Shown here piece after piece: positions 16,958 to 29,359 of a DNA stretch of 64,000 nt (the first letter of the stretch is position 1; each line of letters opens with the position of its first letter). Origin of the DNA: Noviherbaspirillum humi (GTDB lineage Bacteria; Pseudomonadota; Gammaproteobacteria; Burkholderiales; Burkholderiaceae_D). The stretch lies in NCBI RefSeq assembly GCF_900188095.1, contig NZ_FZOT01000015.1, positions 1-64,000 of the forward strand. Reading direction: 5' to 3'. The translations under genes and the position numbers were made by a program. The notes beneath the pieces are model-generated. The model worked only from the letters and a program-made list of their open reading frames with translations. It did no database searches and was not told where the DNA came from.

Positions 16958-17908
16958 TCAGGCCGCTTCCGCCGTCTCCGCCTCGCGCAGCATCTGCACG
17001 CCATGCAGGCCGGACGACAGCACCGCATCGCGCACCGCCTCGATCGCCGGCCGGCGCGTGAAGCTCTTGCGCCAGGCGATGACCACCCGTCGCGACGGTG
17101 CCGGATCGGTGAACGGAATGTAACGCAGCATGCCGTCATGAGCGGCGGCATCCGGCACCGACGCCTGTGGCAGGATGGTGATGCCGATGCCGGACGCCAC
17201 CATGTGGCGGATGGTTTCCAGCGAGGAGCCTTCGAAGGTGCGGGCGATGCCGTCGCCGCTGGTGGAGAAGCGCGACATCTCGGGGCAGACCTCCAGCACC
17301 TGGTCGCGGAAGCAATGGCCGTTGCCGAGCAGCAGCATGGTTTCCGACTTCAGCTCGTCGGCGTTGATCGCCTTGCGGTCGGCCCAGGGATGGTTGCGCG
17401 GCACGGCCACCATGAAGGGCTCGTCGTACAGCGGCTGCACCACCAGCCCCTGGTCGGCGAAAGGCAGGGCCATGATGGCCGCATCCAGTTCGCCCTGGCG
17501 CAGCAGTTCGATCAGCTTGGCGGTGAAGTTCTCCTGCAGCACCAGCGGCATTTGCGGCACCTTGTCGATCATGATGCGCACCAGGGGCGGCAGCAGGTAG
17601 GGCGCCACGGTGTAGATGATGCCCAGCCGCAGCGGACCGGCGAGCGGATCCTTGTTCTGCTTGGCGATTTCCTTGATGGCCGCGGTCTGCTCCAGCACGC
17701 GCTCGGCCTGGGCCACGATCTGGGCGCCGAGCGGCGTGACCGACACCTCGGTGCCGCCGCGCTCGAAGATCGTCACGCCCAGCTCTTCCTCCAGCTTCTT
17801 GATCGCCACCGACAGCGTCGGCTGGGCGACGAAGCACGCTTCCGCCGCATGGCCGAAGTGCTTCTCGCGGGCGACGGCGACGATGTACTTGAGTTCGGTA
17901 AGAGTCAT
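16958..17908 (-). CDS. oxyR: LysR-family hydrogen peroxide sensor OxyR
   Basis: 316 aa. The N-terminal winged helix-turn-helix reads MTLTELKYIVAVAREKHFGHAAEAC. The redox pair falls at C199 and C208 (GHCFRDQVLEVCPE), the same numbers as in E. coli OxyR. Peroxide oxidises these to a disulfide and switches on catalase, peroxiredoxin and iron-storage genes. It lies downstream of recG on the same strand, a linkage common in betaproteobacteria. Its own promoter probably lies in the 168-bp gap, which has an AT-rich TATATATA stretch near 18006. Confidence 0.95.
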   Translation of the reverse strand: MTLTELKYIVAVAREKHFGHAAEACFVAQPTLSVAIKKLEEELGVTIFERGGTEVSVTPLGAQIVAQAERVLEQTAAIKEIAKQNKDPLAGPLRLGIIYTVAPYLLPPLVRIMIDKVPQMPLVLQENFTAKLIELLRQGELDAAIMALPFADQGLVVQPLYDEPFMVAVPRNHPWADRKAINADELKSETMLLLGNGHCFRDQVLEVCPEMSRFSTSGDGIARTFEGSSLETIRHMVASGIGITILPQASVPDAAAHDGMLRYIPFTDPAPSRRVVIAWRKSFTRRPAIEAVRDAVLSSGLHGVQMLREAETAEAA

Positions 17909-18053
17909 ACGCTTGAACCGTTAAGTGGGCCATGGAAGTAGGCCATGGAGAAAAGGCGCTTCCTGCTAGGCAAGGGGGATTGCCGCACTGCGGCATGAAT
18001 CACAGTATATATAAATCGGCAAGGCCTGATTGACAGGATTTTCGATCGGTCGA

Positions 18054-18072
18054 GGCTTGCCCGGTGCAAGCC
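18054..18072 (-). terminator. Hairpin after recG
   Basis: A 7-bp perfect stem GGCTTGC/GCAAGCC with a 5-nt loop, just downstream of the recG stop on the minus strand. There is no clear T-run, so it is a weak or rho-assisted terminator at best. Confidence 0.4.
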
Positions 18073-18076
18073 GGCA

Positions 18077-20224
18077 TCATGCCTTGAGGAACTCCTCGCG
18101 GCCGCCCAGCCAGCGCGTCAGATGCGCTTCCACCGTCGCCAAGTCTTCCTGCAGCAGGCGCTGGGCGGCATCGCGCGCCGCGTCCACCAGCCACTGGTCG
18201 GTCTGCAGATCGGCGAAGCGCAGCATGGCCTGGCCCGACTGCCGCGCGCCGAGGAATTCGCCCGGACCGCGGATTTCCAGGTCGCGCCGGGCGATCTCGA
18301 AGCCGTCGTTGGTTTCGCGCATGGTGGCCAGCCGCTGCTTGGCCACCGGTCCCAACGGCGCCTGGTACAGCAGCAGGCAGACGCTGGCGGCGGCGCCCCG
18401 GCCGACGCGGCCGCGCAGCTGGTGCAGCTGCGACAGGCCGAAGCGCTCCGCATGCTCGATCACCATCAGCGAGGCATTCGGCACGTCGACGCCGACCTCG
18501 ATCACCGTCGTCGCCACCAGCACATGGATCTCGCCGCGGGAGAAGCCATCCATCACCACCTGCTTCTCCGCCGGCTTCATGCGGCCGTGCACCAGGCCCA
18601 CCCGCAAGTCGGGCAGGGCGGCGGCCAGCATGTCGTGGGTCTCGGTCGCGGTCTGCAGCTGCAGGACTTCCGATTCCTCGATCAGCGGGCAGACCCAGTA
18701 CACCTGGCGTCCTTCCAGCGCCGCCGCATGCACGCGGGCGATCACCTCGTCGCGCCGGTTCTGGTCGATGATGCGGGTGACGATGGGCGTTCGCCCCGGC
18801 GGCAGCTCGTCGATCACCGACACTTCCAGGTCGGCGTAATAGGTCATCGCCAGGGTGCGCGGGATGGGCGTGGCCGACATCATCAGCTGGTGCGGCACGG
18901 TGGCGGTATCCGCCTCGCCGATGGCAGCATCGGCGGCATCCATGCCCTTGTTGCGCAGCGCCAGCCGCTGGCCGACGCCGAAGCGGTGCTGCTCGTCGAC
19001 GATCACCAGGCCGAGGCGGGCGAAGTCCACGCCTTCCTGGATCAGCGCATGAGTGCCGACGATCAGGCGCGCATAGCCGGAGGCGATGTCGGCCAGGGCT
19101 TCGTTCTTTTCCTTCTTCTTCAGGCTGCCGGTGAGCCAGGCCACGCGCACGCCGAGCGGCTCCAGCCAGGAAGCGATCTTGCGGAAATGCTGCTCCGCCA
19201 GGATCTCGGTGGGCGCCATCAGCGCCGCCTGGTAGCCGCTGTCGATGGCCTGGGCGGCGGCCATGGCCGCCACCACCGTCTTGCCGCTGCCGACGTCGCC
19301 CTGCAGCAGGCGCTGCATCGGGTAAGACGCGCGCAGGTCGGCGCGGATCTCCTCGAGCACCCGCTGCTGGGCCCCGGTCAGCTGGAACGGCAGGGCCTGC
19401 AGCAGGGCGGCGGACAGCTCGCCCACCACCGGCAGCGCCGGCGCCCCGCGCGAGCGCCGCGCCTGCTGCGCCCGCTTCATCGACAGCTGCTGCGCCAGCA
19501 GTTCATCGAACTTGACCCGGGTCCAGGCCGGATGGCTGCGCTCCATCAGGGCGTTCTCGTCCGCGTCCGGCGGCGGATTGTGCAGCAGCTTCACCGAGCT
19601 CTCGAACGGCGCCAGCCCGAGCTGTTCGCGCAGGTCGGCCGGCAGGGTGTCGCGCCAGTCGACGCGCGACAAGGCCGAGGCGATCGCCTTGCGCAGATAG
19701 GCCTGGGGCAGACCTTCGCCGGACGGATAGACCGGCGTCAGCGCGGTGGGCAGGGCTTCGCCTTCCTCCACCGCCTTGTAGACCGGGTGCACCATCTCGG
19801 CGCCGAAGAAGCCATGCCGCACTTCGCCGCGGGCGCGGATGCGCTTGCCCTCGGCCAGCTGCTTCTGCTGGCTGCCGTAGAAGTTCAGGAAGCGCATCAC
19901 CAGCTGGCCGGAATCGTCGACCAGGGTCGCCACCAGCTGTCGGCGCGGCCGGTACTGCACTTCGCAGCTGGTGATCACCCCTTCCACCTGCACCGGCGCG
20001 CCGGTCATGAAGCCCGCTTCCGCGATCGGCACGATGCGGGTTTCGTCCTCGTAGCGCATGGGCAGGTGCAGCACCAGGTCCATGTTGCTCTTCAGGCCCA
20101 GCTTTTCCAGCTTGGCCTGGCCAGTGCTTTTTTTGGCGGCCGGCTTGGCGGGCTTGTCGGTCTTGGCGTCTGCGGCCGTGATTTCGGCGGTGGCGGCGGG
20201 CTTGGTCTTCTTGGGCGCTGGCAT
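18077..20224 (-). CDS. recG: ATP-dependent DNA helicase RecG
   Basis: 715 aa. After a low-complexity Lys/Ala/Pro-rich leader (about residues 1-34), the wedge/OB domain begins near LEKLGLKSNMDLVLHLPMRYEDET. Helicase motifs follow: Walker A GDVGSGKTVVA, DEQH box VDEQHRFGVGQR, motif III MSATPIPRTLA, motif VI QLRGRVGRG. It remodels stalled replication forks and Holliday junctions. E. coli RecG is 693 aa; the extra length is the N-terminal leader. It is divergent from queA. Confidence 0.96.
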   Translation of the reverse strand: MPAPKKTKPAATAEITAADAKTDKPAKPAAKKSTGQAKLEKLGLKSNMDLVLHLPMRYEDETRIVPIAEAGFMTGAPVQVEGVITSCEVQYRPRRQLVATLVDDSGQLVMRFLNFYGSQQKQLAEGKRIRARGEVRHGFFGAEMVHPVYKAVEEGEALPTALTPVYPSGEGLPQAYLRKAIASALSRVDWRDTLPADLREQLGLAPFESSVKLLHNPPPDADENALMERSHPAWTRVKFDELLAQQLSMKRAQQARRSRGAPALPVVGELSAALLQALPFQLTGAQQRVLEEIRADLRASYPMQRLLQGDVGSGKTVVAAMAAAQAIDSGYQAALMAPTEILAEQHFRKIASWLEPLGVRVAWLTGSLKKKEKNEALADIASGYARLIVGTHALIQEGVDFARLGLVIVDEQHRFGVGQRLALRNKGMDAADAAIGEADTATVPHQLMMSATPIPRTLAMTYYADLEVSVIDELPPGRTPIVTRIIDQNRRDEVIARVHAAALEGRQVYWVCPLIEESEVLQLQTATETHDMLAAALPDLRVGLVHGRMKPAEKQVVMDGFSRGEIHVLVATTVIEVGVDVPNASLMVIEHAERFGLSQLHQLRGRVGRGAAASVCLLLYQAPLGPVAKQRLATMRETNDGFEIARRDLEIRGPGEFLGARQSGQAMLRFADLQTDQWLVDAARDAAQRLLQEDLATVEAHLTRWLGGREEFLKA

Positions 20225-20383
20225 GGCGGGCCGTAAAAAGTCGGCAGGGCGTAAAATAGCGGGTTTGAATAAAAATCGGCACGCGGCGCGGGCCAGTCGT
20301 CAGTCAGCCTCCATTTTACCGGCTTGCCGAGCGGTCAAGCATGGCCTGCCGGAGCGACGCGCCGCCGCCTTGTCATACTCGCC

Positions 20384-22530
<2,147 letters not shown>

Positions 22531-22631
22531 GTTTGCCAACCCGGCAGCGGCCCGCTTCCCGCTGGAAACGGCAGAGGGCAGGGCGCCGGTTGCCCGGCAC
22601 ATGCCTGCCGATTCTCGCTGCCACACCCCGA

Positions 22632-22640
22632 TGCTAGAAT
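22632..22640 (+). promoter_or_regulatory. Extended -10 promoter element before yajC
   Basis: TGCTAGAAT is an extended -10 (TGnTAGAAT), 36 bp before the yajC GTG. The -35 at 17 bp is poor, which extended -10 promoters tolerate. It would let yajC-secD-secF be expressed apart from queA-tgt. Confidence 0.45.
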
Positions 22641-22675
22641 GCCGGGTTGATTCCTATAACTAACCGGAGAAATAC

Positions 22676-22999
22676 GTGTTCATTTCCAACGCCTACGCGC
22701 AAGCCGCAGCCGCTGGTCCCGAGAGCAGCCTGATGAGCTTCCTGCCCATCGTCCTGATGTTCGTGGTGCTGTACTTCCTGATGATCCGTCCTCAGATGAA
22801 GCGCCAGAAGGAACAGAAGTCGATGATGGAGGCGCTGGCCAAGGGCGACGAAGTGGTCACCGCCGGCGGCATCCTGGGCCGCGTCACCAAGGTGAGCGAC
22901 GCCTATGTCACCCTCGAAATCGCCAACGGCACCGAGATCGTGGTGCAGAAGGTCGCCGTCTCCACCCTGCTGCCGAAAGGCACCATCAAGGCGCTGTAA
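22676..22999 (+). CDS. yajC: Sec translocase accessory subunit YajC
   Basis: 107 aa, GTG start at 22676 with ACCGGAGAAAT upstream. One membrane helix (about residues 20-40, SFLPIVLMFVVLYFLMIRPQ) is followed by a charged segment and a small beta domain with GDEVVTAGGILGRV. YajC joins SecDF in the holotranslocon complex. It precedes secD by 72 bp. Confidence 0.95.
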   Translation: MFISNAYAQAAAAGPESSLMSFLPIVLMFVVLYFLMIRPQMKRQKEQKSMMEALAKGDEVVTAGGILGRVTKVSDAYVTLEIANGTEIVVQKVAVSTLLPKGTIKAL

Positions 23000-23071
23000 G
23001 CCGCCTGCCCGCGCGGGCCGCCTTTTGCCGGCCCGCCGCCCGCACCCAAGCAGACCGAAAGCCGGATCATC

Positions 23072-24931
23072 ATGAATCGCTACCCTCTCTGGAAATACAT
23101 CCTGATCGCCATCGCGCTGTTGTTCGGCGTGCTGTACACCCTGCCGAACTTCTTCGGCGAATCGCCGGCGGTCCAGGTCAGCAGCGCCAAGGCCACGCTC
23201 AAGCTCGACAGCTCCGCCACCGCGCTGGTGGAACAGGCGCTGGAGAAGGGCGGCCTGAAGCCTGACGGCATCTTCTACGAAGCCACCGGCACCCAGGGTT
23301 CGGTGCGGGCCCGCTTCCCGAGCACCGATATCCAGTTCAAGGCCAAGGCCCTGCTGGAGAAGGAACTCAACCGCGATCCGTCCGACCCGACCTACATCGT
23401 GGCTTTCAACCTGCTGCCCAACACGCCGAACTGGCTGCAGAAGCTGCATGCCTTCCCGATGTACCTCGGTCTCGACCTGCGCGGCGGCGTGCACTTCCTG
23501 ATGCAGGTGGACACCAAGGCGGTGCTCAACAAGCGCCTGCAGGGCATGCAGTCCAGCGTGCGCAGCATCCTGCGCGACAAGAACGTGCGCCATGCCGGCA
23601 TCGCCCGCAGCGGCGACGCCATCGAAGTCCAGTTCCGCGATCCGGATACCCGCGCCAAGGCGCGCGAGGTGCTGGCTTCCCAGCTCAACGACGTGGCGCT
23701 GGCCGACAACAACGACCCGAGCAACCTGAAGCTGCTGGTGACGCTGAAGCCGGAAGCGCTGAAGAGTTTCCAGACCGAGAGCGTGAAGCAGAACATCATC
23801 ACCCTCTCCAAGCGCGTCAACGAACTCGGCGTGGCCGAGCCGCTGATCCAGCAGCAGGGCGTCGACCGCATCGTGGTCGAGCTGCCGGGCGTGCAGGACG
23901 TGTCCCGCGCCAAGGACATCATCGGCCGCACCGCCACCCTGGAAGTGCGCATGGTGGACGAGTCGGTCACCCGCGGCACCGAGGAGAGCGCCGCCGTGCC
24001 GTTCGGCTCCGAGCTGTTCCGCGTCGGCAAGGGCGCGCCGGTGGTGCTGTACAAGGACCCGGTGATCACCGGCGACTACATCGCCAACGCATCCGCCAGC
24101 TTCGACCAGAACCAGCAGCCGGCGGTCAGCATCGACCTCAACGGCGACGGCGGCCGCCGCATGCGCGAAGCCACCCGCGAGAAGATCGGCAAGCTGATGG
24201 CCATCGTGCTGTTCGAAAAGGGCAAGGGCGAGGTGCTGACGGTGGCCACCATCCGCGACGAGCTCGGCTCCCGCTTCCAGATCACCGGCATGGGGTCCGC
24301 CGAGGCGGCCAACGACTTGGCGCTGCTGCTGCGCGCCGGCTCGCTGGCGGCGCCGATGGAAATCATCGAGGAACGCACCATCGGCCCGCAGCTCGGCGCC
24401 GAGAACATCGCCAAGGGCTTCTACTCGACGCTGTTCGGCTTCGCCGCCATCGCCGTGTTCATGGTGATCTACTACATGCTGTTCGGCTTCTTCAGCGTGT
24501 TTGCCCTGGCGGTCAACCTGATCCTGCTGCTGGCCATCCTGTCGGTATTGCAGGCGACGCTGACCCTGCCCGGCATCGCGGCGATCGCCTTCACCCTCGG
24601 CATGGCGATCGATGCCAACGTGCTGATCAACGAGCGCATCCGGGAGGAACTGCGCTCCGGTGCCACGCCGCATGCCGCCATCGCCGCCGGCTTCGACCGC
24701 GCCTGGGCCACGATTCTCGACTCCAACGTCACCACGCTGATCGCCGGCGTGGCGCTGCTGATCTTCGGCTCCGGCCCGATCCGCGGCTTCGCGGTGGTGC
24801 ACTGCCTCGGCATCCTGACCTCGATCTTCTCGTCGGTGTTCGTCTCGCGCGGCGTGGCCAATCTCTGGTACGGCCGCAAGAAGAAGCTCACCAGCATTTC
24901 CATCGGCCAGATCTGGAAACCGACCGCCTGA
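23072..24931 (+). CDS. secD: Protein translocase subunit SecD
   Basis: 619 aa. The N-terminal membrane helix is YPLWKYILIAIALLFGVLYTLPNFFG. A large periplasmic domain contains YLGLDLRGGVHFLMQVD, and five C-terminal membrane helices include AIAFTLGMAIDANVLINERIREEL. It works with SecF as a proton-driven motor that pulls preproteins out of SecYEG on the periplasmic side. Length is as in E. coli (615 aa). Confidence 0.97.
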   Translation: MNRYPLWKYILIAIALLFGVLYTLPNFFGESPAVQVSSAKATLKLDSSATALVEQALEKGGLKPDGIFYEATGTQGSVRARFPSTDIQFKAKALLEKELNRDPSDPTYIVAFNLLPNTPNWLQKLHAFPMYLGLDLRGGVHFLMQVDTKAVLNKRLQGMQSSVRSILRDKNVRHAGIARSGDAIEVQFRDPDTRAKAREVLASQLNDVALADNNDPSNLKLLVTLKPEALKSFQTESVKQNIITLSKRVNELGVAEPLIQQQGVDRIVVELPGVQDVSRAKDIIGRTATLEVRMVDESVTRGTEESAAVPFGSELFRVGKGAPVVLYKDPVITGDYIANASASFDQNQQPAVSIDLNGDGGRRMREATREKIGKLMAIVLFEKGKGEVLTVATIRDELGSRFQITGMGSAEAANDLALLLRAGSLAAPMEIIEERTIGPQLGAENIAKGFYSTLFGFAAIAVFMVIYYMLFGFFSVFALAVNLILLLAILSVLQATLTLPGIAAIAFTLGMAIDANVLINERIREELRSGATPHAAIAAGFDRAWATILDSNVTTLIAGVALLIFGSGPIRGFAVVHCLGILTSIFSSVFVSRGVANLWYGRKKKLTSISIGQIWKPTA

Positions 24932-24997
24932 GCGGCAGCAACGCATTGAATCAATCGCCCCGCCGGCAGCGCGCCGGCGGCGCAAGGAAAGGAAATC

Positions 24998-25942
24998 ATG
25001 GAGTTTTTCCGCATCAGAAAAGACATCCCGTTCATGCGCCACGCATTGATCTTCAATGTGATTTCGGCGCTGACCTTCGTGGCGGCGGTGTTCTTCCTGT
25101 TCCACAAGGGCCTGCACCTGTCTATCGAGTTCACCGGCGGCACGGTGATGGAAGTGACCTATCCGAAGCCGGCCGACCTGGAAGGCATCCGCAAGACCAT
25201 CGAGGGCGCCGGCTTCGCCGATACCCAGGTGCAGAGCTTCGGCACCGCCCAGGACGTGATCGTGCGCCTGCCGACGCAAAAGGGCGTGACCTCCGCCCAG
25301 CTGAGCGAGAAGGTGATGGCGGCGCTGACGGCGCATGACAATACCGTCAAGCTGCAGCGCGTGGAGTTCGTCGGCCCGCAGGTGGGCGAGGAGCTGGCCC
25401 ACGACGGCCTGATGGCGCTCGGCATGGTGGTCATCGGCATCATGATCTACCTTGCCTTCCGCTTCGAGTGGAAGTTCGCGGTGGCGGCCATCATCGCCAA
25501 CCTGCACGACGTGGTGATCATCCTCGGCTTCTTCGCCTTCTTCCAGTGGGAATTCTCCCTCACCGTGCTGGCGGCGGTGCTGGCGGTGCTGGGCTATTCG
25601 GTGAACGAGTCGGTGGTGGTGTTCGACCGGGTGCGCGAAACCTTCCGTGACCGCCGCTACGGCAAGCTGTCGACCCCGGACGTGATGAACCATGCGATCA
25701 CCAGCACCATTTCCCGCACCATCATCACGCACGGCTCGACCCAGATGATGGTGCTGTCGATGCTGCTGTTCGGCGGCCCGACGCTGCACTACTTTGCCAT
25801 TGCGCTCACCATCGGCATCCTGTTCGGCATCTATTCGTCGGTGTTCGTCGCCGCCGCCGTCGCCATGTGGCTGGGCGTCAAGCGCGAAGACCTGATCAAG
25901 CCGGCCAAGGCCAAGGACGAGACGGACGGCGCGGTGGTCTGA
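24998..25942 (+). CDS. secF: Protein translocase subunit SecF
   Basis: 314 aa, with AGGAAAGGAA before the ATG. Six membrane helices are visible. The periplasmic start has IEFTGGTVMEV and the core has VLGYSVNESVVVFDRVRE. It is the partner of SecD in the YajC-SecD-SecF complex and the end of the operon, with a terminator 25 bp downstream. Confidence 0.97.
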   Translation: MEFFRIRKDIPFMRHALIFNVISALTFVAAVFFLFHKGLHLSIEFTGGTVMEVTYPKPADLEGIRKTIEGAGFADTQVQSFGTAQDVIVRLPTQKGVTSAQLSEKVMAALTAHDNTVKLQRVEFVGPQVGEELAHDGLMALGMVVIGIMIYLAFRFEWKFAVAAIIANLHDVVIILGFFAFFQWEFSLTVLAAVLAVLGYSVNESVVVFDRVRETFRDRRYGKLSTPDVMNHAITSTISRTIITHGSTQMMVLSMLLFGGPTLHYFAIALTIGILFGIYSSVFVAAAVAMWLGVKREDLIKPAKAKDETDGAVV

Positions 25943-25966
25943 TTCAATCAGCCCCATGCAGAACGA

Positions 25967-25998
25967 AAAAGCCAGCGCAATGCTGGCTTTTGCTTTTT
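25967..25998 (+). terminator. Rho-independent terminator after secF
   Basis: A 10-bp perfect stem AAAAGCCAGC/GCTGGCTTTT with a 5-nt loop, continuing into GCTTTTTG. It may also serve the convergent yceI gene, since the left side has an A-run. Confidence 0.88.
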
Positions 25999-26029
25999 GC
26001 GGCCGCTTTGGCGCGAGTACGACGGGAAG

Positions 26030-26596
26030 CTAGTCCGACTTCACCGCCTCCACCTCGATCGCCAGCCTGATCAGGTCGCCGAAATTGCTGTTGTAGGTCA
26101 AGCCGTAATCGCTGCGCTTGAACTCGCCGGAAGCGTCGGCGCCGCAGATCTCGCGCTTGAGCACCGGATGCTCGATGCACTTGAAGCGGTTGATGGTCAG
26201 GCGCAGCGGCCGGGTGACGCCGATCAGCGTCATCTCGCCATCCACCGCCACCGGCTGGCCGTTCCTGAATTCGACCGCCTTGCCGCGGTAGAGAATCTGT
26301 GGATACTGCTCGACGTTGAAGGCATCCCTGGCCTTCAGGCGCTCGTTGGCCTTGGCCACGCCGAAGTCGATGGTAGTGGCGTCGATGGCGATGTCCACCG
26401 TGCCGGTGCCGGCGGCGCGGTCCAGCACGATCCTGCCGCTGGTCTTGTTGAAGCGGCCGCGCCAGAGCGAAATGCCCATGTGCTCGCCTTCGAAGCTGGG
26501 AAAGGTATGGCCGGGGTCGATGGTGTAGGTCTGGGCTTGTGCGGTGGCGCTGGCGATGGCCAGCGCCAGCAGCGCGGTGGTGCGTGATGCGCGCAA
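26030..26596 (-). CDS. YceI-family periplasmic protein (first copy)
   Basis: 188 aa from a TTG start at 26596, chosen because GAGGAGACGC lies at ideal spacing and the signal peptide (MRASRTTALLALAIASATAQAQ) begins there; the longer upstream frame is unlike a signal peptide. The mature part starts TYTIDPGHTFPSFEGEHMGIS, the YceI lipocalin-like opening that holds a polyisoprenoid in known members. Exact role is unknown. It is the last of three same-strand genes: cytochrome b561, YceI, YceI. Confidence 0.88.
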   Translation of the reverse strand: MRASRTTALLALAIASATAQAQTYTIDPGHTFPSFEGEHMGISLWRGRFNKTSGRIVLDRAAGTGTVDIAIDATTIDFGVAKANERLKARDAFNVEQYPQILYRGKAVEFRNGQPVAVDGEMTLIGVTRPLRLTINRFKCIEHPVLKREICGADASGEFKRSDYGLTYNSNFGDLIRLAIEVEAVKSD

Positions 26597-26634
26597 GATA
26601 GCGTCTCCTCGAATCGGTTTTGTCTTGCTGAACG

Positions 26635-27201
26635 TTATTGGGCGGCGACGCGGAATTTCACCAGGACTTCGTCCGCCACCACGCCCGTGTCCTTCCACTC
26701 ACCCTCGCCGATGTTGAAGGCGAGCCGGCTGATCGGCAGCGTGCCTTCGAACACCTGGCCGCCGCCTTCCGCCTTCGCGGCGAGCGGGAAGCGCACGTCG
26801 GCGGTCCTGCCCTTGAGCGTCAGCTTGCCGCTGACCTCGTACCTGCCAGCGCCGGCGGGCTTGATGGCGGTGGAGACGAAGCTGGCCCTGGGAAAGCGGT
26901 CGCTGTCGAACCATTCCTTCTTGCGCACTTCCTTGTTGTACTCCGGGTCGCCGATATCGAAGCTGGCGGTGTCGATGTCGACGCTGGCCTTCGCGCTTTC
27001 CGGTTTGGCGGCATCGAGATCGATCAGTACCGCGAACTTGCGGAACTTTGCCTCGACCGGCACGCCGATCTGCTTGAAGACCGCGCCGACGCTGCTTTTG
27101 GCGGGATCGACTTTCAACGGTGCAGCCGGTGCGGCGGTCGAGAAGAGAAGCGCCGCGCATGCGGCGGCCGAGGCGAGCCCGGCGCGGGTGAAACTCGGCA
27201 T
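26635..27201 (-). CDS. YceI-family periplasmic protein (second copy)
   Basis: 188 aa with a signal peptide (MPSFTRAGLASAAACAALLF, cleavage near APA). YceI features are LKVDPAKSSVGAVFKQIGVPVEAKF and the strand YEVSGKLTLKGRTADVRFPL. It is clearly divergent from its downstream neighbour of equal length, so this is an old duplication rather than a recent copy. The known family binds isoprenoid quinone-like lipids; pairing with a cytochrome b561 suggests a redox-lipid role, which is inference. Confidence 0.9.
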   Translation of the reverse strand: MPSFTRAGLASAAACAALLFSTAAPAAPLKVDPAKSSVGAVFKQIGVPVEAKFRKFAVLIDLDAAKPESAKASVDIDTASFDIGDPEYNKEVRKKEWFDSDRFPRASFVSTAIKPAGAGRYEVSGKLTLKGRTADVRFPLAAKAEGGGQVFEGTLPISRLAFNIGEGEWKDTGVVADEVLVKFRVAAQ

Positions 27202-27237
27202 GTCACTCCCTGCAGTCAGGGGAGGGCGCGCGGAGCT

Positions 27238-27792
27238 TCAGGGCAGCATGCGCCGCAGAACGCCATCCCGGTCGATGAATTGGTGCTTCAGCGCGGCGAG
27301 CACGTGACCCGCCACGCCGGCAGCCAATATCATAGTCAAAGCGTAGTGAAGCTGCTTGAGTATCGGCTTGAGTTCCTGATCAGGGCCGATCAGCACCGGC
27401 AGCGGCAGCACGCCGAGGTAGACCACCGGCACGCCGGCGGCGAGGCTGTAGAAATAGCCGGACATTGGCACGGCGAAGAGCAGCAGGTATAGCAGGCCGT
27501 GCAGCGCATGAGCGGCCTTGGCCTGCCAGGCCGGCATGCCGGCGTCGTAGGGCGGCGCGCCATGGGTGATGCGCCACAGCAGCCGCAGGCAGGCTAGCGC
27601 CAGCACGGTCACGCCCAGCCATTTGTGCCAGGAGAAGTACTTCAGTTTGGTCGGCGTCAGGCCAGGGATGTCGACCATGGTCAGGCCGAGCGTGAAGGCG
27701 GCGGCGACGAGCAGCGCGATCAGCCAGTGCAGCAGGATCGCCACGCCGCCGTAGCGGCGTGGGCTGCCGGCCGGCGTCGCGCTGTGAATCAT
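27238..27792 (-). CDS. Cytochrome b561-family membrane protein
   Basis: 184 aa with four membrane helices and paired His residues placed for two b hemes: LLHWLIALL, YFSWHKWLGV, ALHGLLYLLLFAVPMSGY and LHYALTMILAAGVAGHVLA. Such proteins move electrons from the quinone pool or to periplasmic acceptors, including superoxide in E. coli CybB. It is first in a b561-YceI-YceI cluster, an arrangement often seen in proteobacteria. It lies 10 bp after the purB stop on the same strand. Confidence 0.92.
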   Translation of the reverse strand: MIHSATPAGSPRRYGGVAILLHWLIALLVAAAFTLGLTMVDIPGLTPTKLKYFSWHKWLGVTVLALACLRLLWRITHGAPPYDAGMPAWQAKAAHALHGLLYLLLFAVPMSGYFYSLAAGVPVVYLGVLPLPVLIGPDQELKPILKQLHYALTMILAAGVAGHVLAALKHQFIDRDGVLRRMLP

Positions 27793-27802
27793 GGACGTAG
27801 CA

Positions 27803-29302
<1,500 letters not shown>

Positions 29303-29326
29303 CTATAACGTGCGCAGACGCAATGT

Positions 29327-29332
29327 TATAAT
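29327..29332 (+). promoter_or_regulatory. Probable -10 element for the GST gene
   Basis: A consensus TATAAT lies 27 bp before the GST start. It is the right arm of a small inverted repeat, TATAAC (29304-29309) paired with GTTATA (29325-29330), which could be an operator; no regulator is identifiable. Confidence 0.5.
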
Positions 29333-29359
29333 CGGACGCAATAATTACGCGACCTGTCT

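Noticed and set aside
18122-20236. 704-codon open frame antisense to recG
   Set aside because: It is His/Gln/Arg/Gly-rich without domains, a normal by-product of GC-rich coding on the other strand. recG has all helicase motifs.
22634-25957. 1107-codon open frame antisense to yajC-secD-secF
   Set aside because: Composition is typical of a GC-rich shadow frame; it spans several genuine genes and their gaps and has no recognisable domain.
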